Below, piece after piece: positions 7,570-12,572 of a stretch of 12,572 bases of DNA (positions are counted from its first letter, which is position 1; each line of letters begins with the position of its first letter). Made by a program: the position numbers and the translations under genes. Origin of the DNA: Propionibacteriaceae bacterium (GTDB lineage Bacteria; Actinomycetota; Actinomycetes; Propionibacteriales; Propionibacteriaceae); contig JAUNRO010000058.1 in NCBI GenBank assembly GCA_030544185.1, forward strand, positions 1 to 12,572, given 5' to 3'. The notes under the pieces are model-generated. The model saw only the letters and a program-made list of their open reading frames with translations. It was not told where the DNA came from and searched no databases.

Positions 7570-7916
7570 GCTTCACAGACTACGAAGGCGGTGGCAATGC
7601 CGGCGTCGTGGGACAGCGAGAGATGAATCCGGGTGACGCCGAGCTCAGTGGCGCGGGCCGCGACCGAGCCCGTGGTGACGAAGGCCGGGCGGCCGAACTC
7701 ATCACAGACGACCTCCGCATCGTGCCAGCCCAGCCCCCGCTCGATGAGCAGCGCCTTGGCCAGCGCCTCCTTCGCCGCATAGCGCGCGGCCTGGGAGGGC
7801 ATCGGCAGGTCCGCCTCCTGATCGGTCAGCCAGCGGCGCGCGAAACCCGGCCGACGCTCGCACGCGGCGGCAAATCGCGCCACTTCGCAGACATCGACCC
7901 CGATTCCCACGATCAC
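7566..7916 (-). CDS. acpS: Holo-[acyl-carrier-protein] synthase
   Basis: AcpS transfers 4'-phosphopantetheine from CoA to the serine of acyl carrier protein in the cytosol, activating fatty-acid synthesis. The product has 116 residues, the usual size. It starts VIGIGVDVCEVARF-like (GIGVDVCEVARF at 4-15, metal-binding Asp8), has AARYAAKEALAKAL (43-56) with Glu50 as the second metal ligand, and ends with IHLSLSHD (97-104). The start is GTG at 7916-7914. No Shine-Dalgarno is visible before it; instead TACCTT ends six bases upstream, which suggests a leaderless transcript. It is the first gene of the operon acpS-nnr-alr-hydrolase, and each junction is a 4-nt overlap. All motifs are intact. Confidence 0.93.
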   Translation of the reverse strand: MIVGIGVDVCEVARFAAACERRPGFARRWLTDQEADLPMPSQAARYAAKEALAKALLIERGLGWHDAEVVCDEFGRPAFVTTGSVAARATELGVTRIHLSLSHDAGIATAFVVCEA

Positions 7917-7922
7917 CGCACC

Positions 7923-7928
7923 AAGGTA
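7923..7928 (-). promoter_or_regulatory. Candidate -10 element for a leaderless acpS operon transcript
   Basis: On the - strand TACCTT fits the actinobacterial -10 pattern TANNNT and ends six bases before the GTG start of acpS. This puts the expected transcription start on the start codon itself. No clear -35 is seen at the right distance. The absence of a Shine-Dalgarno sequence agrees with leaderless initiation. Confidence 0.45.
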
Positions 7929-8218
7929 CTTCGTCGCACCGGGCCCGTCCCGTGTTCGACAGCCACAGAACGTTGCAGTGCCCCGTGATCACCGCAAATA
8001 CCCACGAGCACTCGCAACGAGCCTTGCGGCGACGCGACTCGGCCGCGAAATTCGGCAACATCAAATCCCGCGACTCCCGATCCTTCTCGATGTGTTCAGT
8101 GAGTCGTCTCCTAGCGTTATAACGATGGCATTGTCCGACGGTAACGTCCGCGATGACGCCCCGCGAATTGCTCAAACGCCGACACCTCAGACCCCCCGAG
8201 CTGGGAGATGCACCGTTT
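7929..8218. other. Divergent intergenic region between acpS and the sigma-factor remnant
   Basis: About 290 bases hold no gene I can support on either strand. It is less GC-rich than the acpS operon. At 8118-8123 TATAAC (+ strand) is a possible -10 for the sigma-factor remnant, about 95 bases before its ATG; a poor -35-like GTTCAG lies 18 bases upstream of it. In typical actinobacterial genomes the end of glmS would lie here. No glmS sequence is present, so this probably contains one boundary of the inserted segment. Confidence 0.5.
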
Positions 8219-8411
8219 ATGCGTGGCAATCATCGATCCGCGTCAGGCTCTACCAGGAAAGGCCGCCGCACCAAACGCGGCGGATCCCGCAACGATAAAC
8301 CAACCCCGAGCGACGACGCCCAAGCCCTGCTGGCGGACTGTCGTAACGGCTCTCCGGATGCCTGGCGCGACATGGTGGCCAGGCATAGCCAACTCATCTG
8401 GACAATCGCTG
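8219..8411 (+). pseudogene. ECF-type RNA polymerase sigma factor, N-terminal remnant
   Basis: From the ATG at 8219 the frame gives a basic, Ser/Gly-rich leader of about 30 residues. It is followed by DDAQALLADCRNGSPDAW and then RDMVARHSQLIWTIA, which matches the first helices of sigma-70 region 2 in ECF sigma factors (pattern LLxxCRxGxxxAWxxLVxRYxxLIWxIA). After TIA, near 8410, the expected continuation (DxxQEVFxxLW and region 4) is absent and the next bases belong to an MFS gene in another frame. Without the -10 recognition helix and region 4 it cannot act as a sigma factor. The reading frame itself runs on to 9808, giving a 532-residue composite whose middle is Arg-rich nonsense. It is either a recombination remnant or a misassembly. 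Confidence 0.6.
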
Positions 8412-9571
8412 ATCGCCGCCCGTGCGGCGCAAGGGATGGGTGCCGCGGCGATCACTCCGACGTCGTTGGCGCTGCTCGCCGCGGAGGTGCCCGACCGTCG
8501 GCGCGGCATGGTGGTCGGCCTCTGGAGCGCGGTCAACGGCGCAGCGATCACGATCGGCCCGCTGGTCGGCGGCGCCGTGATCTCCGCGTTCGGTGGGCAG
8601 GCGGCGTTCTTGATCAACCTGCCGATCGGGCTGGTGGCGCTCGCGTTGGTGACCAGGTCTCTCCCTCGACGGCGGGGCATCGTCGAGGAATAGACGTGGT
8701 GGGCAGCCTGCTGGTGTTCGGTGGCGTCGCGTGCGTGGTTTGGGCCATCGTCCGCGCGCCGACAGCCGGCTGGGAGTCCCCCATCACGGTCGGATTCGCT
8801 CTCGCGTCCGCGATTCTCCTCGTGGCCTTTGCTGTGTGGGAGCGCCGCACCCCGTCTCCGCTCGTGCCCCTGCGCCCGTACACGAACCGCCCGTTCGTGC
8901 TGACCAATCTCGTCGCGTTCTGTATGCACGTGGGCGTTTTCGGGGCGATCTTCCTGCTCGCTCAGTACTTGCAGATCGGATTTCCGTTCGGCCCCCTCGA
9001 GGCAGGCCTGCGCACCATGCTATGGACCGTCATGCCGATGGTGATCGCGCCGATGGCCGGTCGGCTGACACCCACTCTCGGCGGCGGTTGGCTCATGGCG
9101 GCCGGCATGGCATTGCAGGCTGTGGCGCTGAGCTGGGTCGCGGTCATCGCAAGACCGGGCCTGGACTTCGGCTGGATGGCGCCCGCGATGATGGTGGCCG
9201 GCATGGGTCTGGTGCTGGCGCCCATCGCGACCACTGTCTTGGCCACCGTGGAGAGCCACGAACACGCCGTGGCCACTGGGGTCAACCTGACCGGGCGCGA
9301 ACTGGGCGGTGCCCTCGGCATCGCCATCCTCGGCTCGGTGTTCGCCCATCTCGGCGGCTACTCATCCGCCGGGGAATTCACCGCAGGCCTGCGGCCTGCC
9401 CTTCAAGTCGGCGTTGCGGCCTGTGTGCTGGGCGTCATGGGAGCGGTGCTGGTTGGAGGGGCCGGCCGCCGCCCTTCGAAGACCGATTCAACCTCTCCAC
9501 CGTCAAGTGGTAAGTTGCAGCTGCAGCTGCCCGTCATCGATCAAGCACCTTCAACGCAAGTGAGACTTGAA
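8406..9571 (+). pseudogene. Drug-efflux MFS transporter (DHA2 / EmrB-QacA type), 5'-truncated and frameshifted
   Basis: Two frames together read as one DHA2-family antiporter. Frame one (8406-8693) begins SLIAARAAQGMGAAAITPTS, equivalent to the region around the third or fourth membrane helix. It contains motif C, GLWSAVNGAAITIGPLVGG, and FLINLPIGLVAL, then stops at TAG 8691. Frame two continues at about 8695 with GIDVVGSLLVFGG and runs through several more membrane helices to about 9500. The start codon and the first three or so helices are missing, so a normal 14-helix pump of about 480-500 residues cannot be made. Frame two does not stop at the end of the transporter but reads through in frame into the small membrane protein at 9572. 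Tyrosine codons are TAC, unlike the core genes. No active transporter is expected. Confidence 0.75.
9517..9530. repeat. Perfect 14-bp palindrome upstream of the membrane-hydrolase genes
   Basis: GCAGCTGCAGCTGC is its own reverse complement and contains two tandem GCAGCT units. It lies just after the transporter remnant and 41 bases before the small membrane protein ATG. It could be a regulator half-site pair or simple repeat DNA; nothing in the sequence decides. Confidence 0.4.
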
Positions 9572-9808
9572 ATGAGACGTCACCAGCGAACCATCTACCG
9601 AGCCATCCACATTGTCGTCGCAGTGTTCCTTGGCACTTTCGTATATGCTCCCGCTCACTTCGGAGAACCCCTACGTCCGTTCCTGGCCTTCGTCGGGATC
9701 CCCTTGGTCGCCCTGACCGGCTTGCTGATGTATCGCCCGAGGCTCGCGCCTTGGAACGGGTCTCGCTCCGGCCGGCCGAGGCAGACCGCTGCCGCCAATG
9801 ACGGCTGA
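9572..9808 (+). CDS. Small membrane protein of unknown function
   Basis: The 78-residue product starts MRRHQRTIYRAIHIVVAVFLG. Two hydrophobic stretches stand out, residues about 11-27 (IHIVVAVFLGTFVYAPA) and about 38-52 (LAFVGIPLVALTGLLMY), separated by a polar HFGEPLRPF loop, so a two-helix protein with a basic C-terminus is likely. I do not recognise the family. The start is uncertain: ATG 9572 has only a weak GTGAG upstream, and the frame is continuous with the transporter remnant before it. The best evidence that it is real is its end, since its stop codon overlaps the next gene's ATG by 11 bases, as expected for translational coupling to a partner. Its stop-to-start overlap and membrane nature suggest that it works with the membrane-anchored hydrolase. 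Confidence 0.55.
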   Translation: MRRHQRTIYRAIHIVVAVFLGTFVYAPAHFGEPLRPFLAFVGIPLVALTGLLMYRPRLAPWNGSRSGRPRQTAAANDG

Positions 9809-11255
9809 CCAGCCACGCCGCTGGATCGCTGCCGCAGGAGCCGCAGTCTCAGTCCTCGCCCTGGGTCTGCTCGGGCTCCTATTGCAGCGCCCAGACTGGG
9901 ACCCTCCCCGAGAGCCGCCACCGCCCGCCCCTGAGGGGAGCGTCCTACCCCCCGACCCGGGTTCGGCGGGGGCGGCGGATCGATCCCACGGCGTCCGGCT
10001 GGAACGCCTCAGCTTCCGAGTGCCGGGTGAAGAGCTCGCCGCTACTGCGGCTGTGCCCGTGGGTCCCGGTCCCTTTCCAGCCGTCGTCCTGCTTCAAGGC
10101 GCGGGCGGTCGTCACCACGCCGGTCTGGTGGGACTCGCCGAGGACTTCGCGGCTGCCGGTGTGCTGGCGGTGGCCCACGACAAGCGCCCCGATTACGATT
10201 TCCTGAACCACCGGGACTTCGAAGTGCTAGCCAGCGACGCCAACGCGGTCATACGCGCCGTCCGCACGCGACCCGACGTCGATGCGGCGCGCGTCGGCCT
10301 GTGGGGCATCAGTGAGGGCGGACGGGTGGCGCCGACGGCAGCGGCCCGCTCGAGCGACGCGTCTTTCGTCATCTCGGTCAGTGGCCCCTTGCACTCTCAG
10401 ATCCGCAACACGACATGGTCCATCGATGAAGGGCTCGCCGCCGCCGGGGCGCCAGACGGCCTGCGCGGCCTTGCCGCGCGGACGATGGGCGGCGGCCGGA
10501 TCGGGAGCCTGCATCAGAGCCCGCCCCCGGAGGTGTGGCGCCGGGTCCGGGTGCCCGCGCTGATCATCTACGGCACACGGGACGTCATCGTGCCGCCCCG
10601 AGAAGGTCCCCGAGTGGCCGCGACCGAGCTCGTCGAGGGCGGCAACGCACATGGGTCCGTTCGTTGGTTCGCCGATGCCGACCACGGCATCTCCGTGGGC
10701 GGCGTTCCGGCTCCCGGCTACCTCCGCACCATGACCGACTGGATCCACAGGCTCCCCGACGGCACAACGGACGATGCCCCCGTGGCTGGCCAAGTCCCAC
10801 TCCAGCGCTTTACCTCCGCGATGCCTCCTCCCCTCCCTTGGTACGCAGGGGCGGTGGCCCACGGGGTGACCCTCACCTTGCTGATGGCATCCCTGGTGGC
10901 CTATGCAGCTCTGAGCCGAGGCGGTCAGACGACCGGCGAGCGCGCCGTCGCGCGCGCGACCTTGGCCGCAACAACCGCCTTCGTGGCGTGGTGGGTAGTC
11001 ATCGCTCTGGCCATCGCCAGCGGCTACAGCCGTACTGCTTCTCCAGTCATCCTCAACGTTGGCTGGGGTGTCGCTCGTGCGCTCGCCCTCGCGGCCGGGG
11101 CGCTCCTGGGTGTAGCGGGCGTGCGTGCGTGCCAGGAACGAACGCCCCGGCGCCCGGACAGCTGGCTGCGGCTGGCGGTTCCGGCGCGGCTGGGCATTGC
11201 GGCGGCGGCACTCGCCCTCCTGGCGCAGGGTGGGGCGTACGCGGTCGGCTGGTGA
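9798..11255 (+). CDS. Membrane-anchored alpha/beta hydrolase with C-terminal transmembrane bundle
   Basis: The 485-residue protein has an N-terminal hydrophobic segment (about 10-29), then a Pro-rich spacer (about 32-55). A dienelactone-hydrolase/BAAT-like alpha/beta-hydrolase domain follows (about 65-320) with LLQGAGGRHHAG, the nucleophile elbow GISEGG (Ser172), an acid at Asp262 in YGTRDVIVPP and His296 in DADHGI. A C-terminal bundle of about four helices (roughly 349-373, 389-409, 418-443, 463-484) completes it. The catalytic domain would sit on one membrane face, probably outside given the N-terminal anchor. The substrate is unknown. The ATG 9798 overlaps the preceding gene by 11 bases, and no good Shine-Dalgarno is visible. 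Six of seven tyrosines use TAC, opposite to the core genes, which suggests transfer. All triad residues are present, so it should be active. Confidence 0.82.
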   Translation: MTADQPRRWIAAAGAAVSVLALGLLGLLLQRPDWDPPREPPPPAPEGSVLPPDPGSAGAADRSHGVRLERLSFRVPGEELAATAAVPVGPGPFPAVVLLQGAGGRHHAGLVGLAEDFAAAGVLAVAHDKRPDYDFLNHRDFEVLASDANAVIRAVRTRPDVDAARVGLWGISEGGRVAPTAAARSSDASFVISVSGPLHSQIRNTTWSIDEGLAAAGAPDGLRGLAARTMGGGRIGSLHQSPPPEVWRRVRVPALIIYGTRDVIVPPREGPRVAATELVEGGNAHGSVRWFADADHGISVGGVPAPGYLRTMTDWIHRLPDGTTDDAPVAGQVPLQRFTSAMPPPLPWYAGAVAHGVTLTLLMASLVAYAALSRGGQTTGERAVARATLAATTAFVAWWVVIALAIASGYSRTASPVILNVGWGVARALALAAGALLGVAGVRACQERTPRRPDSWLRLAVPARLGIAAAALALLAQGGAYAVGW

Positions 11256-11336
11256 CGACGCGAGTCAATGCGGTTTCCGGACACTGCTCGCATGGCAATG
11301 CTTCGCAACGACGTTTCAATTCTCTGGAGGTCCGCG

Positions 11337-11837
11337 ATGAGGAACACCCCTGTCCACCCCGGTCGCTTCACCCACGTCCCACTTGCCGAACCTGTGACCG
11401 TCTTCCTTATCGGCATGCGTGCCAATCGGTGGTGGAAGGTCCACAAGGTCCTGTGGACTGCCTCCAAGATGGCGAGCATGATACGTCACCTTGTCAACGA
11501 GCCCGAGGCCGGCATGCTCTCCTTCCACCAGTGGTTTGGCCGCACGACGATACTGGTCAGCTATTGGCGGTCCCCGGAGCACCTCATGCGCTTCGCAGCG
11601 GACCCGCAAGCGCCACACGTAGTCCCCTGGCGTGACTTCGTCAGTGTCGTCGGCCACGACGGCGATATCGGCATCTGGCACGAGACCTATCGGGTGTCGC
11701 CGGGCGACGCGGAGGCGGTGTACACCAGCATGCCGATATTCGGGCTGGCGGGCGCCGTTGGCCATGAGCAGGTAGGCCCCGGCAGCGCCACCGCTCAGGC
11801 ACGACTGGGCCGACGGTACGGCAAGTCCCCCGGATGA
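11337..11837 (+). CDS. DUF4188 (monooxygenase af470-like) family protein
   Basis: The 166-residue product resembles the DUF4188 family. It has TVFLIGMRANRWWKVHK near residues 20-36, a segment HQWFGRTTILVSYWRSPEHL (about 62-81), then HVVPWRDF, and DGDIGIWHETYRV followed by the MPIFGLAGAVGH end. The family has a dimeric alpha/beta-barrel look and is often annotated as phenylacetaldoxime-dehydratase- or monooxygenase-like, but a reaction cannot be read from the sequence. I chose ATG 11337 because CTGGAGG (11324-11330) lies six bases before it and the family similarity begins soon after; an in-frame start at 11268 would add 23 residues without a ribosome binding site. It lies 81 bases after the hydrolase on the same strand, possibly in one transcript. 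Its stop overlaps a further ATG (ATGA). Confidence 0.85.
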   Translation: MRNTPVHPGRFTHVPLAEPVTVFLIGMRANRWWKVHKVLWTASKMASMIRHLVNEPEAGMLSFHQWFGRTTILVSYWRSPEHLMRFAADPQAPHVVPWRDFVSVVGHDGDIGIWHETYRVSPGDAEAVYTSMPIFGLAGAVGHEQVGPGSATAQARLGRRYGKSPG

Positions 11838-12005
11838 ATGACGGAGACCGGATGCGCGCACTTGCCGAAGCCGTCAGCCGCGACGCCACCGCGGTCGACT
11901 CGCTGTTCGGAGCGCATGGAGCTGCTCGTCGCCGACCGACACTGCGACACCGTGATGCCCAGCCTTCACTCGCCGCATGTCGAGCCGTCCTGCGCCCGCA
12001 ACGGC
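11834..12005 (+). pseudogene. Possible truncated start of a coupled downstream gene
   Basis: An ATG at 11834 overlaps the DUF4188 stop codon as ATGA, the usual sign of a coupled next gene. About 29 residues look like a normal protein start (MNDGDRMRALAEAV, then SRDATAVDSLFGAHG, with a helical, heptad-like pattern). Beyond about 11920 the frame becomes Arg-rich and runs antisense into the glmS fragment, so the gene appears to be cut off. The product cannot be identified from so short a piece. The remaining bases to 12005 show nothing recognisable on either strand. Confidence 0.35.
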
Positions 12006-12355
12006 CTATTCGACAGTCACGGACTTCGCGAGGTTGCGAGGCTGGTCGACGTCGTGACCCTTCTGGGTCGCGAGTTCGCAGGCAAAGACCTGCAGCGGAA
12101 CGGTCGCGACAAGCGGCTGCAGCAAGGTCGTGACCTTCGGCAACCGGATCAACACGTCGGCATAGCGCGTGACGTCCTGGTCGTCCTCCTCGGCCAGGAC
12201 GATGGTGCGGGCGCCGCGGGCGCGGATCTCCTGGATGTTGGAGACGACCTTGTCGTGCAGCATGTCGCGGCCCTGGGGCGAACGACCACGAATACCGGTA
12301 GGTCCTGGTCGATGACCGCAATCGGACCGTGCTTCAGCTCCCCGGCAGCGAAGCC
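12006..12355 (-). pseudogene. glmS: glmS (glutamine-fructose-6-phosphate aminotransferase), 3' fragment with frameshift
   Basis: Reading the - strand, 12355 to about 12281 gives [20 protein letters not shown] then VFVVV. After a frame change at about 12281 the sequence continues [20 protein letters not shown] and ends DVDQPRNLAKSVTVE with TAG at 12008-12006. This is the end of the second SIS (isomerase) domain of GlmS, including the conserved C-terminal tail. Compared with the expected VVVPSPxGR, four bases appear to be missing, destroying the frame. Immediately upstream of Gly there is an in-frame TAA (12358-12356), and none of the preceding family sequence (LEGALKLKE, LAYMHAE) is present. 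About 115 of some 610 codons remain, so no enzyme can be made. GlmS starts amino-sugar synthesis and is normally essential, so a complete copy should exist elsewhere. Its one tyrosine uses TAT, as in the core genes. Confidence 0.85.
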
Positions 12356-12572
12356 TTAGTTGCCAGCTGACCGGCGTGTCCCAGCGATTGCCGTGGGACT
12401 GCGCCATCGCGTGGGCGGACCGGTGCCGGAGTCGCGCGATTTGGCTCTGCGATTCGGCGCTTGGCGTCGACGAACTCGTCAGCTTCAGCCCGGGCCGGCT
12501 GCGGTCGCCCGCCACGTCGACGCTGCTCATCCAGCCGGGTGACTACCTGCCCGCTGACGGGACACCTGACGA
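12356..12572. other. Unidentified sequence at the window end, joined abruptly to the glmS fragment
   Basis: The upstream part of glmS should be here but is not. Open frames exist on both strands. On +, a frame from GTG 12376 is open to the window end (65 residues, containing RAIWLCDSALGVDELVSFSP and LLIQPGDYLPADGTPD). On -, frames with GC-rich third positions cross the same bases, including one from ATG 12530. I recognise no family in any of them and cannot choose a coding strand. Confidence 0.4.

Noticed and set aside
7978..8298. 106-residue + strand frame between acpS and the sigma remnant
   Set aside because: It has low-complexity Arg/Pro content, no ribosome binding site, and overlaps the better-supported sigma-factor start in another frame.
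8153..9808. One 551-residue MFS transporter
   Set aside because: Only the second half reads as transporter. The first part is a sigma-factor start and the middle is Arg-rich out-of-frame translation of transporter DNA, so I split it into two remnants and a separate small membrane protein.
10535..11635. Long + strand frame crossing the membrane hydrolase and DUF4188 genes
   Set aside because: It is out of frame with both, Arg/Pro-rich, and spans their intergenic gap including the DUF4188 ribosome binding site.

Overview
The window is high-GC DNA with GC-rich third codon positions, GTG starts, short ATGA/GTGA gene overlaps and an acpS-nnr-alr-hydrolase gene order. This suggests an actinobacterium. 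A Propionibacteriales-type genome is my guess, but nothing in the sequence fixes the genus.

Region A (1 to about 2730, + strand) is metabolic. It holds the 3' end of a MalG-type sugar ABC permease, its MsmK/UgpC-type ATPase, a near-perfect intrinsic terminator, and a separately transcribed opine-dehydrogenase-family NAD(P) enzyme. Region B (2737-3492, - strand) is a secreted CAP/SCP-domain protein with a Pro/Ala-rich linker, followed by about 360 bp of leader and intergenic DNA. Region C (3852-7916, - strand) is a tight operon of acpS, bifunctional nnr, alr and an alpha/beta hydrolase. Every junction is a 4-nt overlap, and acpS looks leaderless. It supplies carrier-protein activation, NAD(P)HX repair and D-alanine.

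Region D (about 7930-12572) is a mosaic. On the + strand lie the N-terminus of an ECF-like sigma factor cut off after its first helices, abutting a drug-efflux MFS gene that lacks its 5' end and carries a frameshift. These are followed by an apparently intact set: a small membrane protein, a membrane-anchored alpha/beta hydrolase overlapping it, and a DUF4188-family protein. Convergent to these, on the - strand, is a 3' fragment of glmS (about 115 codons). It has a frameshift and ends abruptly at 12355 against DNA I cannot identify.

In actinobacteria glmS commonly lies just upstream of acpS on the same strand. The simplest reading is therefore that about 4 kb of foreign DNA sits between the remains of glmS and acpS. 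Tyrosine codons support this: by hand count TAT:TAC is about 34:9 in regions A-C and about 5:12 in the + strand genes of region D, while the glmS fragment uses TAT. The broken genes could reflect real decay or a misassembly, and this window alone cannot separate the two. I see no tRNA, rRNA, CRISPR array, transposase or integrase.
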